NCBI GenBank assembly: GCA_029204225.1
Contig: CM055095.1
Span: 16,644,870 to 16,708,869, forward strand
DNA from: Diphasiastrum complanatum
Lineage: Eukaryota; Streptophyta; Lycopodiopsida; Lycopodiales; Lycopodiaceae
Length of the DNA: 64,000 nt
Reading direction: 5' to 3'
Shown here: positions 1-10,322 of the stretch, one piece after another
Numbering within the stretch: position 1 is the first letter of the stretch
How the letters are laid out: each line of letters starts with the position of its first letter
Made by a program: the position numbers and the translations under genes
Notes under the pieces: model-generated
The model's input: the letters and a program-made list of their open reading frames with translations, nothing else
The model's database searches: none
What the model was told of the DNA's origin: nothing

Positions 1-16
1 ACAATTATCTTTTTCA
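1..16. repeat. 16-bp direct repeat, left copy
   Basis: The first 16 bases of the window recur exactly at 2027-2042. The copies flank about 2 kb of decayed transposon sequence. They could be a long target-site duplication, but the sequence left of base 1 is not visible, so this is only noted. Confidence 0.5.
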
Positions 17-120
17 AGCCTTAATAATCTACGCACAAACACCAAAATCTATTTTTCTTTTTACTAAAATGATCAACAAGAAAAACGTGAGAAACTAGGT
101 CTAACCTACCCATGTGCAAG

Positions 121-560
121 ATAGTCCTTTAACATCTTCCTCAACTCTTCTTCCTATCTCAAACTCATTCTATATGGTGGTCTATTGATAGGACAAGGTC
201 CAAGAATTAGCTCAATCTTGTGCTCAACATTTCTACTAGGCAACAATGCAAATGAAAATTTATCAATAAACACATCATCCAACAGAAAACAAACATACAT
301 ACTTTCACAGCCTATGTTACACAATTGTGTAGCTAAGACTGATGGCCCTAGAGGCACATCCTGCTCACCACAGATGGAATGAAGCTTACAACCATGTTGA
401 AACTCATACACATTCCAGGCTATGTAAGGCTTCCTCATTGCATGCCAACACATCCCCAAACCAACACTAAAGTGCACCAAACAAGTTATCTCAAAATCCA
501 ACTCTTCACAATAACTCTAGATACTTTACAGCCAATTTTCCACTGCATTCGTGGTTCTTA
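121..560 (-). pseudogene. Ty3/gypsy protease-RT fragment
   Basis: Read on the minus strand, an open stretch of about 115 codons (501 to 154) first resembles the end of a retropepsin domain. It then shows the linker into reverse transcriptase: an HKIEL.LGPCPINRPPYR-like segment corresponds to the 'DH.IEL.PGT.P.....YR' signature before the RT fingers in plant Ty3/gypsy Pol. The polymerase core is absent and nothing continues to the left within the window. This is a remnant of a larger element rather than a gene. Confidence 0.75.
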
Positions 561-649
561 GAGTTGTTGCACCTTTAAACTTTTAAGATTTCAATATTGA
601 TGGATGATAACTTGCACTTCCTACCAAACTCTGCCTTTCTTTCACTTGA

Positions 650-803
650 ACTAGGTTCACCACCAGATTCCAATGCCACTGACTCTTTTAAGTGTGAGAC
701 TAGGCTTCACTTGCTCAAGAATCTACTTAATGTCATCAACTATGGCAAAAAGTGCACCAATCCTCTGAATATCATGATTAGTTCTATTGCTTGTGGATGC
801 CAT
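650..803 (-). pseudogene. Gag amino-terminal remnant
   Basis: A minus-strand reading from an ATG at 803-801 begins MASTSNRTN and continues for 26 codons to a TAG at about 725. It then remains readable past that stop until about 650. It lies just upstream, in the same orientation, of the protease-RT remnant. It is best read as the start of that element's Gag, with most of Gag deleted. The assignment rests on position and character, not on a diagnostic motif. Confidence 0.4.
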
Positions 804-1255
804 AGCAGAAGAATAGCTAGCAAAGGCAAAGCAGTGCAAAATCAAGCAACTTAAGCCCTTCTCACAAAGTGGGAACAAGCTCTTAGCACCAAAAACTAAC
901 TATACAAATAGAACACCCTAAATTCCTAAAATAATTGGATAGAACGAACCTTCTGTAGCCAAGTTCTAGCAATTTACAAATTTTTCCTATTCAAAAATCA
1001 ATAAATTATGGTTGCAAACTAGCAATTAGTGTAAAGTTTGAAAGGCAAATAACCCTACCCTAGCAGTGACCTATTGTAGAAGCTATTGCAACTAGTAGAT
1101 CTAAAAAATACTGAATATTGAGAAGTTACAAGCGATTTTGCAAATCTTATGTAGGCTGGATGTTCACAAAAGCAAAGAGAAAATGAATAAAAAGTAGCAA
1201 AAATTGCTCAAAGGCTACCAGAAGACCAGCAATCAACCATAGGGCTGAAAGCTGC

Positions 1256-1545
1256 AATCTTATCATAGAATTCGTGAACCATGGACGGTTCACCATGGTT
1301 CTTGGAACCGTACAATGAACCGTATGGTTCACGAAGTCTGGTTCCAATAATCGTGAAGAACCATAATAAATAATTAATTAATTAATTTTTTTTAGAGGTT
1401 TTAGGGGCTAAAGAGCATACAAAAAAATTAATTAATTAATTACATGAACCGTACCACGGTTCATGAACCGTGGTACGGTTCATTGTACGGTACTTGGAAC
1501 CCACGGTTCTGAGAACAGTGGGTTCTATGAATCTCATATGCACCA
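1256..1545. repeat. Palindromic-word element A (GGTTCA/TGAACC)
   Basis: About 290 bp in which the word GGTTCATGAACC and variants (GAACCGT, ACGGTTC) recur more than a dozen times in both orientations. Two word-rich arms (about 1268-1365 and 1445-1545) flank an AT-rich centre with two TTAATTAATTAA blocks. The outermost bases (CATAGAA at left, TTCTATG at right) are also inverted repeats, so the unit can fold back over its whole length. No coding potential is seen. Confidence 0.75.
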
Positions 1546-3413
1546 ATCAACCACTTTATTGATTTCTCCTAATAGTACATAACAAAACACTAAAGAGCAT
1601 TGTTGCTAAGTCTCCTCCTAGCCATAGCTACATATTAGCAAAGGTGAGGCATATTAAAAGGGTTCTCCCCCTTCAACTCCCATGACCCTCTATGCACCCA
1701 CTTGACCCTTCCCCGTCCTCGTGTCCACACATGGCAAACTCCATGCACAACAGAGCCAATTGCCATGGACAGTACCCTGACACACAAGCAAGCAAGTAGG
1801 ACCGTCTAACATATGTCACTCTTACATTCAGACTAAGTGCTCCAACGAGCACATGTCACGTGTCTTGTTGACCAGTCAAGTCTCTTACTTCTTAGGAAGT
1901 TAGTCTAGCACCCTCCTAATTAAAGTACTCTATTCCATATACAAGCAGGTCCACAAGTTCACTAAAACTTACTATTTACATTTTTTTACAAAACGCCACA
2001 AGCCGGTGTGAGCCATTTAAATATCTACAATTATCTTTTTCATTGGATATGGTTCTAGCTAAACTGCATTGAAACATGAAAATCCATGCACAGAACTTCT
2101 GTAACTCAGTATATTACGTTCCTACATATACAAAGTGACGTGAAAATGATTTTTCAAAAGAGAAAAAGCAACCTACTGCTCACGTTCCAACATGCAATCA
2201 AAACCTCATCGAAATTTTGCCAATTTTTAACTAAAAATTGCTCAACTTCTAGCGATAATAACTTTTGCTACAAAGCACCAAATTAGATGCCGTAAAGCAA
2301 AATTCAAAGGGGGTCAAGGTTAGCAAGAGGTCTGCCACATCAGCAGAGGCCGTACTTCCGTGTGAGCAGCAAAGGCTGGAAAATTCTACAGAGGGCTCGC
2401 TTTTCCTAGATAGAATTCTCAAAAATCACTTCCAAGCTTCATATGGCATCAAATAAACATTACAAGCAGCCTGAGTAGCTTCATTAGAGACTTGTAGAAG
2501 CTTCAATCGGATCCAGCAATCACCTGTGGGCTCAGAACGAGCAATGTATGCTTTTTTGGAGGAGCCCAGCATGAAATCTTCAATTGAATGATGCCTGGGC
2601 CTCCAAACACCAAAATGGGTGTATAATGGCTTGAATCAAAGGAAATTCGCTCAACCTTTCAACTTGATATTGTCCCTCAAGTTTCAGATTCTATATAGAT
2701 AGTTATTAATGCTAAAACAGTCATTAATACTTTTTAGGCTCCTATACAATTCTTATAGCCTACTAATCCTGCTCACAGCTACTGGATAGCTTCATCTTCG
2801 AGAACATGCATGCAAAGTTTTCAGCAAGAAAAATGATGCAATCTATCAAAAAAGTGAAAAATACATTCAAAAACCACGTATTTTGACCACTTTTCGACTT
2901 GTTCCACATGTTCTGATAAATCTTAACCTCATGCAAGTGAAATCAGACCCAAACTACTCAATTCGACCTCATGCAACCCTGAAAGGTCTATTGTTTCCCA
3001 ATATCAACTATTATTGATCATTTCTAGCCAAAACCATCAAATTTTGACTAATTTTGACCAACAACACAATCTAGATACAATATTTACAGCATAACAAGCA
3101 TGCAATCATTAAAACCTATCATAATGACTAGAAAACAACAAGTACTTTCCTTTAAAAATCATTAGCATACAATACATTTCATGAATTTCAAGTTAAAATT
3201 GTGAATACTAGTCAAAAAACCATTAAATTTCAAGTGAATTGTTGCTACGGCTATGAATAACATTCATAACACTGATTTTTAGGCTAAGAACGATCAAGAT
3301 CCTTAAGAACCACTTACTTGCAGGTCAATTCCATCACTAGGAAGAGAACGCAAAGAGCTACTACCAAGAAGTTGTAAAAAGCGTCTCCACCTTTTGATCG
3401 ATGCAAGCCTAAA
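1546..3413. other. Non-coding stretch, nothing recognised
   Basis: AT-rich sequence with only short open frames and no recognisable domain, RNA gene or further GBP exon. The right copy of the 16-bp direct repeat lies at 2027-2042. If the GBP gene continues to the left, this is intron or downstream sequence of that gene. Confidence 0.5.
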
Positions 3414-3427
3414 GCTCTGATGCCACT
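3414..3427 (-). promoter_or_regulatory. Relic primer-binding site
   Basis: On the minus strand this reads AGTGGCATCAGAGC, one base from the TGGTATCAGAGC initiator-tRNA-Met primer site used by most plant LTR retrotransposons. No matching LTR pair was found, so it is a relic at best. The short open frame around it (3517-3314, hydrophobic) is not treated as a gene. Confidence 0.4.
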
Positions 3428-3639
3428 ATAAACATCACCAAATATAGATCCTGTTGCAAATGCTAAAAGGAGAGCTATGGAGCCAAACCACCCAACCAAA
3501 GAGGAGCTTAAGGTCAAACCTCAATCAGATTCACCCCTAAGCCACGGTGATTGAATACAAGAGAGGAGAGGATTCTGGCAGCTGAATACCGAAATTTGGA
3601 AGTGGAGTAGGGCGGAATTTCTATAAGTATATCATAGAT

Positions 3640-3705
3640 GCACCGAATCGCGATTCGCTGGGTCTGCGATTCGCGACCTAGAATCGCAAAAAAAAAAAAA
3701 AAATT
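3640..3705. repeat. Palindromic words GATTCGCGAATC plus A-run
   Basis: A perfect 14-bp palindrome, CGAATCGCGATTCG, lies at 3645-3658. It is followed by two more copies of the GATTCGCGA/AATCGC word and a run of about 16 A. The same core palindrome recurs at the right end of the large palindromic element near 46130. Confidence 0.6.
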
Positions 3706-4059
3706 GTTTTTTTTGGAAAAATAGCTTATGGCTGACATTTTTTTAGGGGATCAATGGTCAAACCAGCGTTTTGCCTCTCAGAAGTGCAGTAGATGAGGCA
3801 CAAACAAATCTTATTTTCAGTAGCTATCCGGTTGTCATTTGCTCTGGTTTTCAGTAAAGGTTAATGCTACAGTTTGGACTATCAACTGTATGGATGATGA
3901 TCACTTTTGCAATCGTTTCACTGGAGATGTGAGTGCAATGTACATACAGTTGGGGGCATAAATATTGGGCCCTTCTCGGCGCGCATTTGGACCCCATTTT
4001 TATCTATAGGGGGGCGGTAGCATTTTTATCTACAGTGTCTATATAGCAGGAAGCTCTAG

Positions 4060-4740
4060 GGGGTTCGGGGGGAGGTAGCCCTGTTACGGCCATATTCTGT
4101 TAAGGACCTGGAATAGTCCTAATATGGTAGACCGGCCCTCCAGTGTTCGAGATTATTGGTCACGCCTAGATTTAATTCCAAGTCAAGGCCAGTTGGTGAC
4201 TAATGACCTTGAGAGGACCTAGACACTCTAATTGAGACATATGGAGTAGTGCATGTGCGTGTGACTGATATATGCAGGAGGTATGCATGTAGAGCTGTAA
4301 CCTATTTATAGTTGACTTGCATGGGGATTGCATGTGCTCATGCACTGGATCCTACTCTCTATATATTGAGGTAGAGATTATCCCGTCGACGACTTGGTCT
4401 AGGTTACTTGTTGAGCTCTTCTCCTCTTGTTGTCAAATTGGCATAGCTTGGGGGCTAGATAGAGGTTTTGAGATCTCTGGATTACCGGAGAATGCAGTTA
4501 TTGATCTTCTTGAAGGAAGTGAATTCCTTGTACCATTTTAAACGTAGATACCGGATATCTATTGATATACTTCAGCTATATTGAATTTTTCCTTTTGGTT
4601 TTAAAGAATAAGCTTAGGTCATTTTGACTGTATATGAACGAGGTTTCTCATCCATACTGGGGTCAATGCCTAGTGGTATTTTTAGATGATGTTGTCATCT
4701 ACTGTGAAAACTTAAGGAAATGGAGAATTCAATAGTTAGG
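4060..4740 (+). pseudogene. Ty3/gypsy fragment: PPT, LTR start, RT active-site scrap
   Basis: A G-rich tract (about 4058-4079) is followed by TGTTACGGCC at 4082, which looks like a polypurine tract abutting an LTR start. Further on, 4673-4705 reads VVFLDDVVIYC, the FLDD active-site box of a Ty3/gypsy reverse transcriptase, with stops soon after. The order (LTR before an isolated RT core) shows that this is scrambled remnant DNA. No PBS, Gag or integrase is seen. Confidence 0.5.
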
Positions 4741-5913
4741 GTATCTTTCTGAAAAATGGTTGAAGATCGGGCCCTATATTGGATACAAGATGGTCAGATA
4801 GTCTTTTTGATTTTTTGAAGGTCGGATCTAAAAGCAAAGGACTTTCTTGGAGAGAAAACTGGTGGTATGGGACGTCAATGATTTCAAAGAGGAAATTCTT
4901 GTGTCAAAATGATCTGTAGGCCAGTGGTAAGTATTTACATTAATAGTAATGCTAATAGTTGAAAACATTGGTTAATACTTATTTAGGGTATTTGGAGAGG
5001 TTATGAGATATAGATCCGGATCCCTCAATGGTATCTCAAAAATTCCAAATCGGAAACCCTTAAAAGCTATTTCTCTATTAGTTTTTAAACCTCTACTTTT
5101 TAGAAATTTCTTATATACGAGACAATTGGACTGAGATTCATATAATTCCACTTGGTTCTGAAGGACTGTTTAAGTTATATGAATTCATGCTTCCATTTCA
5201 GTTTGTGAATATAGCTCAGAACCAATTGATGTTTTCAATTGATTAAGTGGAATTTAGACTTCCTGAGCGCACATCTCTATTTGATAGTTGATTATTGAGA
5301 GTAATGTTTCTATCACTCGGGATAAGATATTTTATGATTTTAAGGAAAAAGTCCGGGTTGTAATAGTATTGAATACTTATTACTGACTTTTTCAAATCTT
5401 TGATATCTTGTACGTTGTCTCATGGGAACTTTTTGACTAAAATTATGAAATTTCTTTAAAAGGGGGAGAAGAAAATGATAGGAATAAGACTTCCATGGGA
5501 TCAACCAGTTGCATAGATTTCTTTTGTGGAATTCAGTTTGTGTGCAATGGTGGAACTATCCAGTGTGAATAGAGAAAATCTCTAGTGATTATTTTGAATA
5601 ATCTGGAACTAGAGGAGATTTGGGGGATTTTGTGCTATGAGATATTCATGAATATGGGAAGTAGTGGTAAAGATTAAATTAGGTTCACTGATTGGCTACC
5701 AAGTACCATTTAGTTATGGATTGGATCAGTGGAATAAAGCTTTAATCTGAACCTTTTGTCCAAAGATGTCTGTATAAGTCAGCCTAATCTTAGTTGGTGC
5801 ACTAAGATCTGAAGTAGGCTGTTTGGTTGAAGGAATTTTGTTGATAAAAGTATAATGGTTGGAAATCTTGATATGTGGAATTATTCACTTTAGAGATTTC
5901 CCAGATATGTTAT
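4741..5913. other. Non-coding stretch, nothing recognised
   Basis: No open frame of note and no recognisable domain. A short purine tract (about 5460-5475, AAAAGGGGGAGAAG) could be another worn polypurine tract. The stretch is probably continued decay of the gypsy remnant on its left. Confidence 0.4.
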
Positions 5914-6565
5914 TTACTCATGAGAAATAGAATTTTTCTGTAGCTGAGTTACAAGATTCTCAGTGATATATGTGATGTAACATATGCAGGTTTTGGAGGA
6001 ATCTGCCAGATAATGACATATGTGTTCCAAGGAAATAGGTGCAGTAGGTTTGGTTCCTTTCTTGAGCACCGTTGCCCAGGACATGCTTTCTTCCTTATGC
6101 TGCTCAATTTTATCTTCCAACTCTTTGAGACGATTTGAGGATTCCGGTGTGGCAAGAATTGGTTGGGCTCTAATTTCACACTGCAATGCGTCCATTTCCT
6201 TTTTCAGTTTTGCATTCGCTTCAATGACCTCCGTCTTTAATCCCAAATTTTCAGCCTGCAGATCCCCTACTTGCATTTTGATCTTTCCGTTTTCTTCTTC
6301 CAAATGGCTTACCCGTAGTTGAAGTTCTTTTAGTCCGTTTTAGCCAGCCTAGTTCATAGACAAAGAATCCTTCCATGGGTTGGGAGGGCGTATAATCGTG
6401 AGATAGACAATCGGAAACAACTGCCGGAAATGGTGTGGAGCTGCCACCTTCCTCTTGTCCAACTATGTTTGCAGGTTCGATGGAGGAGTCCGGACCAACC
6501 GGCCGGGGTGGAGAGGGGGAGCGTGGGCTTCCCCTGGTTTTGCGTACCATGGTGGGAGGTGTCAC
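5914..6565 (-). pseudogene. LINE ORF1-like coiled-coil fragment, frameshifted
   Basis: Minus-strand reading begins around 6538 (MVRKTRGSPRS, basic and Ser/Pro-rich). After a frame change near 6300 it becomes a leucine/glutamate heptad coiled coil (LEEENGKIKMQVGDLQAENL) of about 60 residues. It then reaches SMSWATVLKKGT. A coiled coil followed by a 'SWA.VLK.G' segment is typical of the first ORF of plant L1-type LINEs, and sometimes of retroelement Gag. A frameshift and loss of any downstream RNA-binding domain show it is dead. No partner ORF2 lies beside it. Confidence 0.5.
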
Positions 6566-6628
6566 AGCGCCCTGTCAGCGTGCTCTGTCAGCGCCCTGTC
6601 AGCGCTGTCAGGCCCCTGTCAGCCCCTC
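6566..6628. repeat. CCCTGTCAGCG short iterated word
   Basis: The word CCCTGTCAGCG and close variants occur about five times in about 60 bp, with imperfect spacing. Confidence 0.6.
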
Positions 6629-6846
6629 TTGAAAAGCTGACTCCAAGCTTCAATAATGTGATAGAACCAACTGCTACTGATTGAGCAGTGCCTATTGGGG
6701 ATCGTGTAGTGTGGAGTGCTATCTGGCAAGGTCTCGTAGTTATTGTTGAGTGCTGATGAGCGCTACCTTCAAAAAACCTTGAGTCTAATCCTGAGCTACC
6801 ATTGCTTGAAATGTCTCTGACTGTGGAGAGACTTCTACACTGCCAT

Positions 6847-6849
<3 letters not shown>

Positions 6850-6886
<37 letters not shown>
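6850..6886. repeat. (GA)n microsatellite
   Basis: About 18 GA units immediately precede the palindromic element at 6886-6980. Confidence 0.9.
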
Positions 6887-6890
<4 letters not shown>

Positions 6891-6980
6891 TTCCAAACCA
6901 GTACGTTCCGGAACGAACGGTATGGTACGTACTGTACGTTCCGACCCAAAAGGGTCGGAATGGGTTTCTAAGGTCCAAAT
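6886..6980. repeat. Palindromic-word element B1 (GTTCCGGAAC)
   Basis: About 95 bp with inverted ends (AGAAACC...GGTTTCTAAG) and internal words GTACGTTCCGGAAC, GTACTGTACGTTCCG and CCGACCC..GGGTCGG in both orientations. The reverse complement is clearly related, word by word, to 14533-14668. The two are copies of one small foldback element. Confidence 0.7.
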
Positions 6981-7280
6981 TGGAGTGCCTAGGCCCTCAC
7001 AAGGTTATTAATTACATTTCTGGCCTAGATCGGAATTTCGAGGTATAACTAATAAACTCATACACTAGAGTGCCAATTATCCACATCAAGGGTTCTTCCG
7101 AATCCTTAGTACATGACATGGATGTAACAAGCTGTCTTATATTATGCCTTTGTGAGGAGACGCCTAGACATTTTTTAAACATGAAGCTATTTTGCTCTAG
7201 ATTATGATCGCCAACCAAGTTTAAAAGGTATTTTCAACTTCATCATGAGAAACTAAGGAACAATGAGTGCTAGTGATAAC

Positions 7281-7448
7281 CTGTTTTAGAAGCAATGCAA
7301 AATCCTTCCCAGTGAGAGGCATTCCTTGAACCACCTTTGGTTTCACCAATGATAATACAATTTCCTTCAGTCGATCCCTTCTTTGAACATATTCTTGATC
7401 AAGCTCTGCATCTGCCATCTCACAGAGCTTGGTGCGTTGAAGGTGAGG
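7281..7448 (-). CDS. GBP gene exon 13 (residues 274-329)
   Basis: 168 nt, phase 0 on both sides. It starts after acceptor GTGAATTTAG and reads PHLQRTKLCEM...; the segment from KLCEM to VQG is the conserved linker from the GTPase domain into the helical domain of plant GBPs. The donor is GTTATC, a weak site. If it is not used, the frame runs 19 further codons into a stop at about 7221 with no resemblance to the family. No following exon was found in 1-7280. Confidence 0.88.
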
Positions 7449-7675
7449 CTAAATTCACAATCAAAAATACTCAAACGTTTAGCATATTCCAAATATCTTC
7501 TATATGCACATTGAGCTCATACTAGTAAAGGGCACTGAATTGAAGGAGAAATTGTATAAGTTACTACAAAAGGTTTTAGCAAAACTTTGTCTTTATAACC
7601 TGCCAGCTCACCAATCAACTTAAAAACATGAGCCTGACGGAAGATAGTTGAACAAATTTTGCAAGAATCACATAC

Positions 7676-7741
7676 CTGTGGCAAACTAAAAGCAGAACTA
7701 TTTTCTGCCATTAAAGCCAGTGAATCTCTTATCCGATTCAC
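7676..7741 (-). CDS. GBP gene exon 12 (residues 252-273)
   Basis: 66 nt, phase 0 on both sides, with acceptor GTGAACAG and donor GTATGT. It encodes VNRIRDSLALMAENSSAFSL plus PQ, matching the strongly conserved 'VN.IRDSL..M..NS.AFSLPQ' block of the plant GBP GTPase domain. Confidence 0.93.
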
Positions 7742-7877
7742 CTGTTCACAGAGCAATTACATCAGAAACCAGTAGGAACTGCTAAGTAGCAGTGCATCCT
7801 TGTGAATAGGTTGCACTAACAGAGACAATTTGGGAAATCCACATACACTCCAGGGAAGGGGCCATTGTCGATATTAC

Positions 7878-7897
7878 CTGATCAATGTCCTTGATAC
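7878..7897 (-). CDS. GBP gene exon 11, 20-nt small exon
   Basis: Only 20 nt between acceptor CTTGCCAG and donor GTAATA. It completes a glycine codon and adds IKDIDQ (residues 245-251), fitting the conserved 'G.K.ID.VN' context. The phases (1 in, 0 out) match both neighbours. Confidence 0.88.
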
Positions 7898-8129
7898 CTG
7901 GCAAGAAGTCACCAAAACAAGTAAGACAAGACAAATTTTAAGATATTCAGAACAGATGTCTACAATTTCTAGCATTGATCTGTCATAAGCCTGTCATGGA
8001 AGACAATGACTAGTCTCTACTAAAAAAATCACAACCAGAATAACAAAAACTTTATCGCTAGCTGTGATGAAAATGTTGCAGTATGGTACTAGTATGCATA
8101 TTCATATCCAGAACAATGTCAAAACCCAC

Positions 8130-8189
8130 CGTGAGGATTTGGGACAGGTTGAAGTGCCTCACTAACCATCTGTTGAACGCTATTTCCCT
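8130..8189 (-). CDS. GBP gene exon 10 (residues 225-245)
   Basis: 60 nt with acceptor GCAACAG and donor GTGGGT. It encodes GNSVQQMVSEAL and continues to VPNPH, matching the 'GKSV.EMV.EAL..VPN' segment of plant GBPs. It enters in phase 1, completing a Glu codon, and leaves in phase 1. Confidence 0.92.
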
Positions 8190-9132
8190 CTGTTGCAACA
8201 GAGCTCAATGTGCCTTAATTAAGGTCAATTGCACATACTCAAAGAGATAGTTAGCATTCATCTTTCACAAGTAAGGACAATCAGGACTCTATTATATGAA
8301 GTAGGCCAAGAAGTACCATTCTACAAGTTCCTTTTTGTCATGAAAGCACTTTGAACAAACATTTGTGAAATAAAAGTATGTAGTTACTAGAGGAAACAAG
8401 CAAGAAGCACAATGGCCTGAGATGATAACTCTCATTAGCATTAGTCTCTGCCAGGGCCCAGGCTGCAAGTTACTTACAAGAATACAGTCATGGGATGTGT
8501 TTAAAGTTAGACCAGCAGTAAAAGCCACCAAATGTTGGAGACTGGGAATTTAAAACGTGTTTCACCTATGAGTTCCCATTCAAGGATCAAAACATGGCAG
8601 ACTTCATTAACAAAAAAACCCGAAGAAGCCCAACATGAACATGAAAGTAAACTCTGTATCATACTGAAGGCTCAGAAATAAATACTGATGAGTGCTACAT
8701 GTGAGAGGCTTGAAAAGAGATGGACTAGGGAATCTACTCATTATAAAGGGAGAGCTTTGCCGATGAATGATCGTTCATAACTTTCCAAACAGAGGTTCAA
8801 AAGGTACTCATGTATACTAGCTCAGAAGTTGAACATCATAATTTTAAGGCTGCTGAAAAAGGCAGATATAGAGCAGGTTCTTGGCTAGAAAGCTAAAATG
8901 ATCACATTCGGCTTCAGATCAAGCACACAAACAAATGAATAAACAATTTCTGATGAATAAATGTTTGAAATCAGAATGTACAGAAATCATTTTGTGCACA
9001 CAGATAGATGGCAAAGTACAATTGTGTTGAATGCATTGACACAAAAAATATCTCTCTTCCAATGATCAGAAAAACTTCAATGTAATAAATCTTAGCACAA
9101 AAATAAGAAAAAAGTCTTCACAGTATGCTTAC

Positions 9133-9193
9133 CCAGGAAATCCCTCTGGATAAGCCACAGAAGTCTAGCAGGCTCCAAGGTATTTTCATGACC
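9133..9193 (-). CDS. GBP gene exon 9 with the RD nucleotide-binding motif
   Basis: 61 nt with acceptor CATGTTCAG and donor GTAAGC. It encodes GHENTLEP then ARLLWLIQRDFL. The RD pair (residues 221-222) is the GBP-family replacement for the N/TKXD guanine-specificity motif of other GTPases. It starts in phase 0, which exon 7 alone cannot supply; this requires the 7-nt microexon at 9375-9381. Confidence 0.93.
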
Positions 9194-9374
9194 CTGAACA
9201 TGTTAAGAAAGTATAATTGATTCCAGTGTACTCTATAAACTAAAAATCTGAGGAAAATTATACAAGAAAATAAATAATCGTTTCTAGCAAGATAGAGGAA
9301 GAGTAAAATTAATAGCACTATACACGAACTCCTATGATCTTTATTTAAGGTATAACAAGGGACATTGGGAGTAC

Positions 9375-9381
9375 CTTCACC
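9375..9381 (-). CDS. GBP gene exon 8, proposed 7-nt microexon
   Basis: The sequence GGTGAAG is bounded by AG upstream (...GGAAAAAG) and GT downstream (GTACTC). Adding it completes the Arg codon left by exon 7 and supplies Val-Lys. This restores the frame of exon 9 and matches the conserved 'GRVKG' of plant GBPs. Without it, exon 7 to exon 9 is out of frame. The acceptor lacks a good pyrimidine tract, so transcript evidence is needed. Confidence 0.6.
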
Positions 9382-9571
9382 CTTTTTCCAGCAAGGCCCA
9401 ACCAATTGTTATTGCAATTTGACACAAGAGAACATACATTAGGATCAGCAAAATTAATCAAAATTATATCGGTACAGATTTGATATTTTGAACAAAACTA
9501 GCTACTGAACTGAAAGCTCTAAATCAGCTACAAAACTGAAAAATACCTTCTAGTGAAAGTATGTAACTCAC

Positions 9572-9636
9572 CGACCAAAAAATTCTTCTGCCAGCTCAAC
9601 AGCAAAGGATAGCTTTCCTATATCAGCTTCACGAAC
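9572..9636 (-). CDS. GBP gene exon 7 (residues 181-202)
   Basis: 65 nt with acceptor GGACACAG and donor GTGAGT. It encodes VREADIGKLSFAVELAEEFF plus G and two bases of an Arg codon. This is the conserved '.READI..LSFAVELAEEF' helix after the NLPE(T) segment. It lies about 21.2 kb from exon 6. Confidence 0.93.
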
Positions 9637-10221
9637 CTGTGTCCAGAAAATGTATGATTTGACTTTTGACATGATTTTTGACTGATACAGAAAACAAACA
9701 TTATTCACCTACCTACACTAGACGAATGTAAAAGTTCTTGATTTAGTCAATAATGGAAAAAACTACAGCATACGATCTTAGTAAAGTTGGAGGCATTGAG
9801 AGTACCAACTCAGTTAGTAACATTGAGATTTTGAGAGGGTGCTAGAGCAAAAGTACCAATACACCCATAAAGTAGTTTATAATAACAATGGTCTCAAACA
9901 AGAATTGCTTTCTCTCTGTCTTCTTTGACAATTTTCACTTCAAAATTCGAGTGGTTATAAGGACATGGAGGAGGTGCAGGCACAAGGCCAAACAATGTCT
10001 ATTTTATTGTTTGGTCTGCAAAGTGGCACCTTAGTTAATGGCCCCTTTATCAGATTAAGTTTTGGAGTTCAATATCAAGCATGAACACATGAACAAAAAA
10101 AACCAAATATCTCTACTCAATGGCGTAATGCTTATGAGTTAACAAGACCATCTATAATATGCCTGAGATACATTAAAAGTAGAGAAGCTTTCTGTCAATA
10201 AGTAAATTCAATTGTCACAAA

Positions 10222-10322
10222 ATTCAAATTATTTTAAGTAAACAAATACATGAACATCATTTCCTATAAAACATTCAAATTATTTGAAGTATACAACTAC
10301 ATGAACATCGTTTCCTAGAAAG
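10222..10322. repeat. Two-copy tandem duplication, about 51 bp
   Basis: ATTCAAATTATTT..AAGTA.ACAA.TACATGAACATC.TTTCCTA occurs twice in a row with a 51-bp period and a few substitutions. It lies in GBP intron 6, which otherwise holds nothing recognisable from 9637 to 11081. Confidence 0.75.

Noticed and set aside
3314-3517. Hydrophobic 67-codon minus-strand frame
   Set aside because: It runs through a relic primer-binding site and lacks any GBP or other family resemblance; probably element leader sequence.
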